From an uncultured Dialister sp. (GTDB lineage Bacteria > Bacillota > Negativicutes > Veillonellales > Dialisteraceae), in contig UQQQ01000034.1 in NCBI GenBank assembly GCA_900543165.1, forward strand, positions 1 to 24,149: a stretch of 24,149 nt of DNA, written 5' to 3'. The notes beneath the pieces are model-generated. The model did not search any database and was not told the origin of the DNA. It was given only the letters and a program-made list of their open reading frames with translations. The position numbers were made by a program, and so were the translations under genes. Shown here piece after piece: positions 1 through 7,639 of this stretch. Position 1 is the first letter of the stretch. Each line of letters opens with the position of its first letter.

Positions 1-144
1 TTTACGGGTAAATCCACGATGCTGCAAATGTGAGGTCACTTCATATTATCTAATTTCTCATTCAAGCGAAGATTTCAAACGGAATCAAAGGGCAGTACGC
101 CCCAGAGGCTAACCATGAACCCGCCAACCTTTCCCATTTCCCTC
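1..144. repeat. Gap upstream of valS with one family A repeat (53-122)
   Basis: No gene is visible here. Positions 53-122 hold a copy of the dispersed intergenic repeat I call family A: a TCTCATTCAAGCGAAG start, a TTTCAAACGGAATCAAAGGG core, and an end rich in GCCCC and GGCTAACC. Close relatives lie at 5015-5092, 6466-6531 and 10070-10133 in the same orientation, and at 4621-4668, 11604-11663, 19316-19378 and 24068-24115 reversed. The repeat ends just before the valS promoter. A short reading frame that starts inside it at 115 runs through the T-box and is not credible as a gene. Confidence 0.7.
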
Positions 145-173
145 TTGCATTTTGCTCTAAATCCTGCTATCAT
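145..173 (+). promoter_or_regulatory. Promoter of valS T-box transcript
   Basis: A TTGCAT -35 box (145-150) and a TATCAT -10 box (168-173) are separated by 17 bases, which is the ideal sigma-A spacing. Transcription would begin near 180, just ahead of the T-box leader. The assignment rests on sequence match and position only. Confidence 0.7.
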
Positions 174-189
174 ACTAACGTATATGTAC

Positions 190-397
190 AAGCAAAGATG
201 GGAAGAAGCTGGGAAATTTCTCACAGAGAGCCGTCGGGGCTGGAAAGACGGCAGGAAGGAAACAGCGGGTCACCCCGGAGCTGACAGCGAGATCTGTCCG
301 CGGCGCACGTTACGCGCAAATGAGCGATCAGTTACTGATTATTTAGGTGGTACCGCGGAAGCACTCTTTCGTCCTATGTGGATGAAGGAGATTTTTT
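190..397 (+). promoter_or_regulatory. T-box leader (valine) with terminator
   Basis: This is a T-box riboswitch that senses uncharged tRNA-Val and controls valS by antitermination. The signature AGGTGGTACCGCGG is at 345-358. It is followed by an 11-pair terminator stem, CTCTTTCGTCC (364-374) with GGATGAAGGAG (380-390), and a run of six T at 392-397. The T-box sequence and the 5' arm of the terminator would form the competing antiterminator. Upstream, AGAGAG and the pair GCCGTC/GACGGC fit the distal part of Stem I. A GTC followed by A at 269-271 is the likely specifier codon and matches valine; I assigned it by eye, so the specifier is less certain than the T-box itself. Confidence 0.92.
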
Positions 398-415
398 ATT
401 ATAGGAGTGAAAGAT

Positions 416-3076
416 ATGGCAGAAGACATGAAAGATCTGGGAAAATACGACCCCAGTCAGATCGAACAGAAATGGTATAGCTTCTGGGAAGATCATGGTG
501 TATTCCATGATGAACCGGACTCTGAAAAAGAACCGTACAGCATCGTGCTGCCGCCGCCGAATGTCACCGGCCAGCTGCACATGGGGCATGCGCTCGACAA
601 TACCCTTCAGGATATTCTGATCCGTTACAAGAGAATGCAGGGCTACAATGTCCTGTGGCTGCCGGGCAAAGACCATGCCGGCATCGCGACGCAGGTCAAG
701 GTCGAAAAGCAGATCGCGGAAGAAGGTCTCAATAAATATGACCTCGGCCGTGAAAAATTCCTGGAACGTGTATGGCAGTGGAAGGAAAAATACGGCAACC
801 GCATTGGTCTGCAGATCCGCCGTCTCGGCTCTTCCTGCGACTGGTCCCGTGAACGCTTCACCATGGATGATATCTGTGCGCGTGCCGTTCGCGAGGTTTT
901 CGTTTCTCTCTATGAAAAAGGCCTGATTTATCAGGGCTTCCGCATCACGAACTGGTGCCCGCGCTGCCAGACGGCACTCTCCGACATCGAAGTCGAGCAT
1001 GAGGATGAAGTCGGGCATCTTTGGTACTTCAATTACCCGATCGCAGGCGAAGAGGGGAAATACATCCAGATCGCGACCACCCGTCCGGAAACCATCCCGG
1101 GCGATACCGCTGTCGCTGTTAATCCGGAAGATGAACGCTACAAAGACCTCGTCGGCAAGAAGGTCGCACTGCCCGGCACCGGCCGCGAGATCCCGATCAT
1201 TGCCGATGAATACGTCGACATGGCTTATGGTACCGGCTGCGTGAAGATCACACCGGCGCATGACCCGAACGACTTTGAAGTCGGACAGAGACACCAGCTT
1301 GAGACCATCGTCATCATGAATAAAGATGGCACGATGAATGAAAAGGCAGGCAAGTATGCCGGCATGGATCGCTACGAAGCGAGAAAGGCCATCATTGCTG
1401 ATTTCAAAGAAGCAGGCCTTCTCGTCAAGATCGAAGAAACAAAGCATGCAGTTGGTCACTGCTCCCGCTGCAAGACCGTCGTCGAACCGATGACCACCCA
1501 GCAGTGGTTCGTCAAGATGAAACCGCTCGCCGGCCCGGCTATGGAAGCTGTCACCTCCGGCAAGACCAAGTTCGTCCCGGAACGTTTCTCTAAGACCTAC
1601 ATCCAGTGGCTGTCGAACATTCATGACTGGTGCATTTCCCGCCAGCTCTGGTGGGGACATCGTATCCCGGTCTGGTACTGCGATGACTGCGGCGCTGTCT
1701 CTGCGTCCCGCACCGACCTGACGGAATGCCCGAAGTGCCACAGCCACCATATCCATCAGGATCCGGACGTCCTCGATACATGGTTCTCCTCCGCGCTTTG
1801 GCCATTCTCCACGATGGGCTGGCCGGATCAGACCCCGACACTGAAGCAGTGGTATCCGACCTCCACCATGGTCACCGGTTACGACATTATTTTCTTCTGG
1901 GTGGCTCGCATGATGTTCATGTCCATGGAATTCATGAAGGAGATCCCATTCAAATACGTCTTCATCCATGGCCTTGTCCGCGACTCTCAGGGCCGCAAGA
2001 TGTCCAAATCCCTTGGTAACGGCATCGATCCTCTTGAAGTCATCGAAAAATACGGTGCAGATGCGCTCCGCTTCACTCTGGTGACCGGCAATACCCCGGG
2101 CAATGATATGCGTTTCTACTATGAACGTGTCGAAGGAAATAGAAACTTCGCCAACAAGCTCTGGAATGCGACCAAGTTCACCCTGATGAACCTCGATGAC
2201 TATGACAAAGATTTCGTTCCGACCAAGGAGCAGCTGACGCTGGCGGACAAGTGGATCCTCGACCGTCTCGCCTACACCGAAGACTATGTCGGTGCGAACC
2301 TCGACAAGTACGAACTCGGCGAAGCGGCAGACAGCATTTACAATTTCGCATGGAACTACTTCTGCGACTGGTACATCGAAACGGCGAAAGGCCGTCTCTA
2401 TGGCCAGCACAATACGGATAGAAAGGTCACCCAGTATGTCCTCGTCTACACCCTGACCCGCATGCTGGCACTGCTCCATCCGTTCATGCCGTTCATCACG
2501 GAACACCTCTGGCAGCATCTGCCGCATGAAGGCGAAACGCTGGCAAGAGCTCCGTGGCCGAAGGCAGACGAGGCTCTCCGTTTCCCGACTGAAGCAGAGC
2601 AGTTCGACCGCATCATGGACTGCATCAAAGCTGTCCGCAATATGCGCGCTGAAGCGGGTGTCACCCCGAATAAGGCCTGCCACATCCAGATCGCTGTCCT
2701 CCGTGATGACCTCAAAGCCTGCCTTGAAAATAATAAGGAATACTTTGAAAAACTCGGTCATGTCGAAGGCATGAAGCTCCTCGCAGCCGATGCGGCAAAG
2801 CCGGAAAATGCAAATGCGGCTGTCGTCACCGGACTGGAAGTCTACCTCGAGCTCAAAGGCCTCATCGATACCGCGAAGGAAAAGGAAAAGATTCAGAAGG
2901 CGAAGGACGCTCTTGCCAAAGATATTGCCCGCACGTCCGGCAAACTCTCCAATCAGGGCTTCCTCGCCAAGGCACCGGAGGCTGTCGTAGCGAAGGAAAA
3001 AGAAAAGCTGGCGACCTTCGAAGAAAAGATGAAGTCTTTGGATGAACGTCTGCAGTTCTTGGAACAGCTTGGCTAA
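416..3076 (+). CDS. valS: Valyl-tRNA synthetase
   Basis: Class I aminoacyl-tRNA synthetase that charges tRNA-Val in the cytoplasm using ATP, with an editing domain that removes misacylated threonine. The 886-residue protein carries the nucleotide-binding HMGH motif at residues 55-58 and the KMSKS loop at 528-532. The long connective insertion between them includes the editing domain. Cysteine pairs near residues 420-440 (CDDCG, CPKCH) look like a zinc site. The last 70 or so residues are charged and helical, as expected for the C-terminal coiled coil of ValRS. The size is close to the roughly 880 residues usual for Firmicutes. I chose ATG 416 because AGGAG at 403-407 sits 8 bases upstream; the GTG at 407 overlaps that site. 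Expression is controlled by the valine T-box directly upstream. Confidence 0.97.
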   Translation: MAEDMKDLGKYDPSQIEQKWYSFWEDHGVFHDEPDSEKEPYSIVLPPPNVTGQLHMGHALDNTLQDILIRYKRMQGYNVLWLPGKDHAGIATQVKVEKQIAEEGLNKYDLGREKFLERVWQWKEKYGNRIGLQIRRLGSSCDWSRERFTMDDICARAVREVFVSLYEKGLIYQGFRITNWCPRCQTALSDIEVEHEDEVGHLWYFNYPIAGEEGKYIQIATTRPETIPGDTAVAVNPEDERYKDLVGKKVALPGTGREIPIIADEYVDMAYGTGCVKITPAHDPNDFEVGQRHQLETIVIMNKDGTMNEKAGKYAGMDRYEARKAIIADFKEAGLLVKIEETKHAVGHCSRCKTVVEPMTTQQWFVKMKPLAGPAMEAVTSGKTKFVPERFSKTYIQWLSNIHDWCISRQLWWGHRIPVWYCDDCGAVSASRTDLTECPKCHSHHIHQDPDVLDTWFSSALWPFSTMGWPDQTPTLKQWYPTSTMVTGYDIIFFWVARMMFMSMEFMKEIPFKYVFIHGLVRDSQGRKMSKSLGNGIDPLEVIEKYGADALRFTLVTGNTPGNDMRFYYERVEGNRNFANKLWNATKFTLMNLDDYDKDFVPTKEQLTLADKWILDRLAYTEDYVGANLDKYELGEAADSIYNFAWNYFCDWYIETAKGRLYGQHNTDRKVTQYVLVYTLTRMLALLHPFMPFITEHLWQHLPHEGETLARAPWPKADEALRFPTEAEQFDRIMDCIKAVRNMRAEAGVTPNKACHIQIAVLRDDLKACLENNKEYFEKLGHVEGMKLLAADAAKPENANAAVVTGLEVYLELKGLIDTAKEKEKIQKAKDALAKDIARTSGKLSNQGFLAKAPEAVVAKEKEKLATFEEKMKSLDERLQFLEQLG

Positions 3077-3119
3077 TGTAGGGACAGTCTATGGGGCGGG
3101 CTTTTGAAAAACCTCTGAG

Positions 3120-3216
3120 GCGTGCTGGTGGCGGCTTTGCCGCACATATAAATGGGCGATGCCCGAAGGTGGAATCAGTCACCAGCCGCCAGCCGCTCCT
3201 CATTCCTAATCCTCAG
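3120..3216. repeat. Family B hairpin repeat plus family D unit between valS and folC
   Basis: Positions 3127-3172 form a double hairpin: GGTGGCGGCTTTGCCGC, a short AT-rich middle, then GGGCGATGCCC and GAAGGTGG. The same module occurs at 4960-5003, 9937-9970, 12881-12920 and 19400-19446. It is followed by short TCACCAG and CTAATCC units related to the family D heptamers. No clear terminator or promoter is visible between valS and folC, so the two may be cotranscribed through the repeat. Confidence 0.7.
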
Positions 3217-3244
3217 CCACTTACGATACTCATAAGGAGAAATC

Positions 3245-4564
3245 ATGAATTACGAAGAATCTATCGCCTATCTGGAAGCGGCGGCATCCTTCGGGATCAA
3301 GCCGGGTCTCGAACGCATCGAAGCCATCCTTAAACGTCTGGATCATCCGGAAAAGGCTTACAAAGTCATCCATGTCACCGGTACGAACGGCAAGGGCAGC
3401 GTGGTGGCCATGATCACCAGCGTGCTGGAAAATGCGACTCTCAAAGTCGGCCGCTACATTTCCCCGCACCTCATCGACTATACCGAGCGCATCCACATCG
3501 CAGGCCACGATATTTCGAAGGAAGACTTCGCGAAGGCTGCGACCGTTGTCCGCGAGGCGGCGGAAAAAGCCATCGCTGACGGCGTCGAAGCTCCGACTGA
3601 ATTTGAACTTCTGACGGCTATGGCGTTCTGGTATTTCAAGGAACAGAAAGTCGACTACGCAGTCATGGAAGTCGGTATGGGCGGGCTCTACGACTCGACG
3701 AATGTCATCATCCCGGTCGTTTCCGTCATCACGAATGTAGCGATGGACCACGAGAAATACCTCGGCAAGAATCTGGAAGAAATCGCGCATCAGAAGGCCG
3801 GCATCATCAAAGAGGGCATTCCTGTCGTCACCGCAGCCCAGCATGTGCCGCTGAAACAGCTGAAAAAAGAAGCGCATGATAAGAAAGCGCGCCTTTATTT
3901 CTACGGAAGAGACTTTGAGATCGATACCCGCAGCAAGTACGGCCACGGACAGGTCGTCGTCGTCAAGCGCAAGGACATGCCCAAGGAACTCGAAAACTGT
4001 CTCCTCTTCGTGCCCTTCGTCGGCGCGCATCAGGCAGTCAATGCGGCTGTTGCGACCATGGCGCTCACGCTCATCATGAAGCAGGATGAGAGAGTCAATG
4101 AGAATGACCTGCGTGAAGGTCTTGCCCGTGCCCAGTGGAAGGGCCGCTTTGAGATCCATGATCTGGGTGGCATCCCATTCGTCATGGACGGCGCACACAA
4201 TCCGGCGGGCGCGGAAGCGCTGAAGGAAGCGATCGAAGAACAGTACCCGGATAAGCGCCGCGTCCTCGTCTTCACCTCGCTTCAGGATAAGGATACGGAG
4301 ACTGTCATCCAGCTCCTCATCCGCAAGGGGGACCGCGTCTTCCTGACGGAAGCACCGACACCGCGCACCAGGAAGCCGGAAGAAATCGCTGCCATGATCG
4401 ATGAGCAGAAGATCGCAGCCGTGCATACGGCAGAGCCGTCTGTTACGAAAGCACTGGATGCGGCACAGAAAGAAGCCAAAGATGGCGATGTCGTCATCAT
4501 CTGCGGCTCCCTCTACATCCTTGGCGAAGCCATGGAGTGGATGGCCAAGAAGATCGGAAATTGA
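3245..4564 (+). CDS. folC: Folylpolyglutamate synthase / dihydrofolate synthase
   Basis: Mur-ligase-family enzyme that adds glutamate to dihydropteroate and to reduced folates in an ATP-dependent reaction, completing folate synthesis and retaining folates in the cell. The P-loop TGTNGKGS lies at residues 45-52, the family motif MEVGMGGLYDSTN in the middle, and the C-terminal Mur-ligase domain begins with MDGAHNPAGAEAL. The length of 439 residues is normal for bacterial FolC. AAGGAG at 3234-3239 is 5 bases before ATG 3245. The gene lies downstream of valS, as in many Firmicutes, and ends in a strong terminator. No other folate genes are in the window, so whether it is bifunctional or FPGS only cannot be judged from context. 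Confidence 0.96.
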   Translation: MNYEESIAYLEAAASFGIKPGLERIEAILKRLDHPEKAYKVIHVTGTNGKGSVVAMITSVLENATLKVGRYISPHLIDYTERIHIAGHDISKEDFAKAATVVREAAEKAIADGVEAPTEFELLTAMAFWYFKEQKVDYAVMEVGMGGLYDSTNVIIPVVSVITNVAMDHEKYLGKNLEEIAHQKAGIIKEGIPVVTAAQHVPLKQLKKEAHDKKARLYFYGRDFEIDTRSKYGHGQVVVVKRKDMPKELENCLLFVPFVGAHQAVNAAVATMALTLIMKQDERVNENDLREGLARAQWKGRFEIHDLGGIPFVMDGAHNPAGAEALKEAIEEQYPDKRRVLVFTSLQDKDTETVIQLLIRKGDRVFLTEAPTPRTRKPEEIAAMIDEQKIAAVHTAEPSVTKALDAAQKEAKDGDVVIICGSLYILGEAMEWMAKKIGN

Positions 4565-4576
4565 AAATAGTAAGGG

Positions 4577-4614
4577 AAACGGTTACATCGCCAGCGGGCG
4601 GTGTAACCGTTTTT
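4577..4614 (+). terminator. Intrinsic terminator after folC
   Basis: The arms ACGGTTACATCGCC and GGCGGTGTAACCGT pair over 14 positions with one G-T wobble around an AGCG loop. They are followed by a T run from 4610, and the whole lies 13 bases after the folC stop. Confidence 0.93.
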
Positions 4615-4618
4615 GTTT

Positions 4619-5092
4619 TGGGGTTTAAGGTTAGCCCACGGGGCGCGCCGTCCCATTGACTGCAGGCGAAAAAGGGGGGAGCGGGTTCTATGGGTTCAAC
4701 GGGGGTGGTGCGGCGCATAAAATATGGAAGCGCCGCGGAGTATAAATAGTGGCGATGCCAAGGTGTCGGCGGATAACAGGTTCCCGTTTGGGATTTCCAA
4801 ACATCGACCGCTGAGCCGCGAATGACAAAGATTTCTCGCTTACGCTCGAAATGACAATACGAGAGAATTCCTAGCTACTAATCCCTAATCCCTGGCTACT
4901 CATCCCCGCTTTCAAACTTCGGGGTTCAACGGGTTGTGGTAGCCGCTTTTTCATAACTTTCGGGCATCGCCCCATATATATTCGCGGCGAAGCCGCCACC
5001 TTCATTTCTGATTCCTCATTCGGGCAGAGCTTTCAAACGGAATCAAGGGCTAGCACGCTCACGGGCTAACCCAGAACCCAGAGCCTTAAACT
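4619..5092. repeat. Gap folC-citC: mosaic of intergenic repeats A, G, C, E, D, B, A
   Basis: No gene is visible. Reading left to right: reversed family A (4621-4668); GGTTC-type nonamers of family G (4682-4706); the family C hairpin GCGGCGC...GCGCCGC (4708-4761); a family E unit with GATTTCTCGCTTACGCTCGA (4822-4862); family D CTAATCC units (4870-4908); another G unit (4919-4936); reversed B (4960-5003); and forward A (5015-5092). The copies are individually imperfect but recognisably the same modules as in other gaps. Confidence 0.75.
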
Positions 5093-5105
5093 ATCATCTC
5101 TAAAA

Positions 5106-5121
5106 TAGATAAATTTATCTA
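5106..5121. promoter_or_regulatory. Candidate operator palindrome upstream of citC
   Basis: TAGATAAATTTATCTA is a perfect 16-bp palindrome lying 7 bases upstream of the putative -35 box of citC. Its position suits a repressor or activator site. The cognate regulator is unknown, and AT-rich palindromes can arise by chance. Confidence 0.45.
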
Positions 5122-5127
5122 AAACAG

Positions 5128-5157
5128 TTATACATACATCTGCTCATATGTTATAAT
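5128..5157 (+). promoter_or_regulatory. Promoter of citC
   Basis: A consensus TATAAT -10 box lies at 5152-5157, with a weak TTATAC -35 box at 5128-5133 and an 18-base spacer. The transcript would have a leader of about 60 bases containing a small hairpin, GAAATAG (5166-5172) with CTATTTC (5177-5183), before the ribosome binding site. Confidence 0.6.
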
Positions 5158-5225
5158 GGGAACACGAAATAGAAGACTATTTCTACTTGCGGCATGGCTG
5201 CGATTTCCTATAGGAGGACCTCGAT

Positions 5226-6284
5226 ATGATTACTGAACGTGAAATATTCCTGACCGATCCTGAAGAAAAAGCAAAGGTTGTCGAATTTCTGAAAGGCTTT
5301 GATCTGACCTTTACGGGGATCATTGACTATACCATGGGGCTGTTTGATGATGGCAAGCTCATCGGCACTGGTTCGCTCGGCGGGCGCGTCATGCGAGACA
5401 TTGCGATCAGCAGCGACTATCAGCGAAAAGGCCTGACCCACCGCATCATCAGAAACCTCGAGGGGGAATCCAACCGCTGCGGGATCAATGGAAATCAGAT
5501 CTTCACGAAGCCGAAGAATGTACCGGTCTTTGAACATATGGGCTTCAAGTGTGTGGCTGTTGCTGAGCCCTATGCGGCGCTTTTGGAGTCGGGGACGGAT
5601 ACGCTCGAAGATTACCTCTCGCGCGTGCGTACCTTCCTGGGGAGCGGGGAGGGGAAGAACCGCGGCGCGATCGTCATGAACTGCAATCCTTTCACCTTAG
5701 GACACAGAAGCCTTGTCGAGTACGCGCACAACAACTGCGACGAAGTCATCATCTTTGCCGTGCAGGAAGACAGGAGCGTTTTCCCCTTCTCGAACCGGTT
5801 CACTCTCATCAAGCAGGGCGTCAAGGACATGAAGGGCGTCGAAGTCATTTCCGGCGGGGATTTCATCATTTCGAATGCGACTTTCCCGACTTACTTCATT
5901 AAAGGCACGGATGAGCTCGCTGCGCAGACGAAACTGGATGCGACCATCTTTGCTACCCGCATCGCACCTGCGCTGAATATCTCTGTCCGTTTCGTAGGCG
6001 AAGAACCGACCGACAAGACCACGCTGGCCTACAACCAGGCCATGCGTGAAGTCTTCGCTGAAAACGGGATCGAGCTCAAAGTCATTCCCCGAGAGCAGAA
6101 GGGAGAACAGATCGTCTCCGCTTCTTCGGTGCGCCGCGCTCTCGCAGCCGATGACTGGGAGACCGTCTACCGCATGGTACCGAAGACCACGCTGACGTAC
6201 CTTCGGAGCGAGGATGGACAGAAAGTCATCCGGAATATCAAGATGCAGGAAGCCTTCAAGCAGATGGAAGGAAAAACAAAATAA
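5226..6284 (+). CDS. citC: [Citrate (pro-3S)-lyase] ligase
   Basis: Acetylates the phosphoribosyl-dephospho-CoA prosthetic group of the citrate lyase acyl carrier subunit using acetate and ATP, switching the lyase on. The 352-residue protein has the expected two-part build. An N-terminal GNAT-like domain occupies about residues 1-130. A nucleotidyltransferase domain then opens with NCNPFTLGH (about 151-159) and carries SASSVRR near 298-304, the two nucleotide-binding signatures of the family. The length matches CitC. AGGAGG at 5212-5217 lies 8 bases before ATG 5226. Unusually, none of citD, citE, citF, citX or citG is adjacent; the gene stands alone between two repeat-filled gaps, with its own promoter and terminator. 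Confidence 0.93.
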   Translation: MITEREIFLTDPEEKAKVVEFLKGFDLTFTGIIDYTMGLFDDGKLIGTGSLGGRVMRDIAISSDYQRKGLTHRIIRNLEGESNRCGINGNQIFTKPKNVPVFEHMGFKCVAVAEPYAALLESGTDTLEDYLSRVRTFLGSGEGKNRGAIVMNCNPFTLGHRSLVEYAHNNCDEVIIFAVQEDRSVFPFSNRFTLIKQGVKDMKGVEVISGGDFIISNATFPTYFIKGTDELAAQTKLDATIFATRIAPALNISVRFVGEEPTDKTTLAYNQAMREVFAENGIELKVIPREQKGEQIVSASSVRRALAADDWETVYRMVPKTTLTYLRSEDGQKVIRNIKMQEAFKQMEGKTK

Positions 6285-6291
6285 CGAGAGT

Positions 6292-6327
6292 AAGGCTAAG
6301 CGATCATGAGATGGCTTGGCCTTTTCT
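6292..6327 (+). terminator. Intrinsic terminator after citC
   Basis: AAGGCTAAGC (6292-6301) pairs with GCTTGGCCTT (6314-6323), with one G-T pair and a 12-base loop. A TTTTCTT tract follows. It starts 8 bases after the citC stop. Confidence 0.85.
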
Positions 6328-6332
6328 TATTC

Positions 6333-6463
6333 CTAGTGACTAGGGATTAGTGACTGGTGACTAGGGACTAGGGATTAGGGACTAGGGATTAGGGATTAGG
6401 GACTAGGGATTAGGGATTAGGGACTAGTGATTAGTGATTAGTGATTAGGGATTAGGGATTAGG
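6333..6463. repeat. Heptanucleotide tandem array (family D), 18.7 units
   Basis: 131 bases read as uninterrupted 7-mers of the form YTRGKGA, for example CTAGGGA, TTAGGGA, TTAGTGA and one CTGGTGA. There are 18 full units plus five bases, with no indel. Variation is almost wholly confined to unit positions 1, 3 and 5. It lies between the citC terminator and a family A repeat. A reversed array of the same type is at 11664-11777, and shorter runs occur in most other gaps. Confidence 0.95.
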
Positions 6464-6465
6464 AG

Positions 6466-6531
6466 CAAGCGAGAGACTTTCAAGCGTAATCAAGGGACGA
6501 CCCGCCCCATTGGTTACCCCTGAACCTGCCT
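6466..6531 (+). repeat. Family A repeat before birA
   Basis: Carries the core TTTCAAGCGTAATCAAGGG and a downstream CCGCCCCATTGGTTACCCCTGAACC, matching the copies at 53-122 and 5015-5092. It fills the space between the heptamer array and the birA promoter; with them it accounts for the whole 6285-6635 gap. Confidence 0.75.
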
Positions 6532-6561
6532 TCTTAATGTCAATCCTACTTTATAAAATAG

Positions 6562-6605
6562 TTGACCAATGGTTTACAACTGATTATAATAAGAAAAATG
6601 GTCAA
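6562..6605 (+). promoter_or_regulatory. birA promoter with flanking inverted repeat
   Basis: TTGACC (6562-6567) and TATAAT (6585-6590) are spaced by 17 bases, a near-consensus promoter. TTGACCA (6562-6568) recurs inverted as TGGTCAA (6599-6605), so one arm covers the -35 box and the other lies just past the start site. GGTTTACAA at 6571-6579 matches one half of the classical BirA operator, but I do not find the second half at the usual distance. Autoregulation by BirA is possible but unproven. Confidence 0.7.
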
Positions 6606-6635
6606 TCAAACATTTCCTGTATAGGGGGCATTTCT

Positions 6636-7625
6636 ATGCGAAACGAAATTCTGGATTATTTCCGCAAAGCCAATGGACAGTTTATCTCCGGTGAGCAGAT
6701 CTCCCGAGATCTGCATGTGTCGCGGACGGCCATCTGGAAGCACATCAATATTTTAAAAGAACGCGGTTATATTTTCGAGTCCAGCACGCGCAAGGGCTAT
6801 CGACTGATCTATGCGCCAAATCTTTTGACACCGCTGGAAATCGACAGTGCGCTGCATACGGAAACCTTTGGCCGTCACGTGGTCTATCTCTCCAGTACCA
6901 CATCGACGAATGAAGAAGCGAAGAAGATCGCACGCGAGGGCGCGGAAGAGGGGACCATCGTCGTCGCCGAGGAACAGACAGGCGGACGCGGGCGTCTCAC
7001 GCGCTCCTTCTACTGTCCCTTTGCGAAAGGGATCTGGTTTACGCTGATTCTCCGTCCGAAATTCTTCCCGATGGAAGCGTCAAAATGTACGTTGATGGCA
7101 GCCGTCGGTGTCTGCCGTGGGATCCGCCGTCTGGGCCTTCAGGATGCGGGCATCAAGTGGCCGAATGATATTCTCTATCATGGCAAGAAGCTGGTCGGCA
7201 TCCTGACGGAAATGTCTGCCTCGATGGAAAAGATCGACTACATCATCATCGGCGCCGGTATCAATACGGGAATGAAGAAAAGCGAATTCCCGGAGCTCTT
7301 CCGTGAAAGTGCCACCTCTTTCCTGGCAGAGGGCATCGATGTTTCCCGTAAGGATCTCCTCGCTGCCATTCTGGCGGAGCTGGAGAAGGAGTACGAAATC
7401 GCACAGACACAGGGCTTTGACAAGGTGCTCGAGGACTGGAAAGCTCTCTCCGTCACCTTAGGGCAGGATGTCCGCGTCATCATGGGGGATGAAAACTATA
7501 CCGGTAAGGCGGTCGATATCGATAAGGATGGCTGTCTCCTCGTCGATACCGGTGAAAAGGTCGAGCGCGTCATCGCAGGCGATGTCTCCATCCGTCCGAT
7601 CGATGCTCCGCTTCCGAAACGATAA
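6636..7625 (+). CDS. birA: Biotin ligase / biotin operon repressor
   Basis: Activates biotin with ATP to biotinyl-AMP and attaches it to carboxylase carrier domains. The N-terminal winged helix makes it a class II, DNA-binding BirA. In the 329-residue protein the helix-turn-helix spans about residues 13-45 (ISGEQISRDLHVSRTAIWKH), the adenylate-binding loop GRGRLTR lies at 117-123, KWPNDI at 174-179, and an SH3-like C-terminal domain starts near 275. Length and domain order are typical. I chose ATG 6636 because it follows TAGGGGG by about 8 bases and lies behind a strong promoter; an in-frame ATG at 6510 lies inside a repeat and upstream of the promoter. The biotin transporter gene bioY is the next gene, so ligase and uptake may belong to one regulon. 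Confidence 0.95.
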   Translation: MRNEILDYFRKANGQFISGEQISRDLHVSRTAIWKHINILKERGYIFESSTRKGYRLIYAPNLLTPLEIDSALHTETFGRHVVYLSSTTSTNEEAKKIAREGAEEGTIVVAEEQTGGRGRLTRSFYCPFAKGIWFTLILRPKFFPMEASKCTLMAAVGVCRGIRRLGLQDAGIKWPNDILYHGKKLVGILTEMSASMEKIDYIIIGAGINTGMKKSEFPELFRESATSFLAEGIDVSRKDLLAAILAELEKEYEIAQTQGFDKVLEDWKALSVTLGQDVRVIMGDENYTGKAVDIDKDGCLLVDTGEKVERVIAGDVSIRPIDAPLPKR

Positions 7626-7639
7626 GCTCGGTTGGCCGG

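Noticed and set aside
115..480. 121-codon frame over the valS leader
   Set aside because: It begins in a repeat and passes through the T-box terminator; no ribosome binding site and no protein-like composition.
374..2761. Very long open frame antisense to valS (795 codons)
   Set aside because: It runs opposite a gene with full catalytic motifs; open antisense frames of this kind follow from biased codon usage. Similar shadows lie opposite folC (3230-4426), the deaminase (18189-19310) and the AdeC-like gene (20967-22349).
6333..6463. CRISPR array
   Set aside because: The heptamers are contiguous with no spacers; no cas genes are present in the window.
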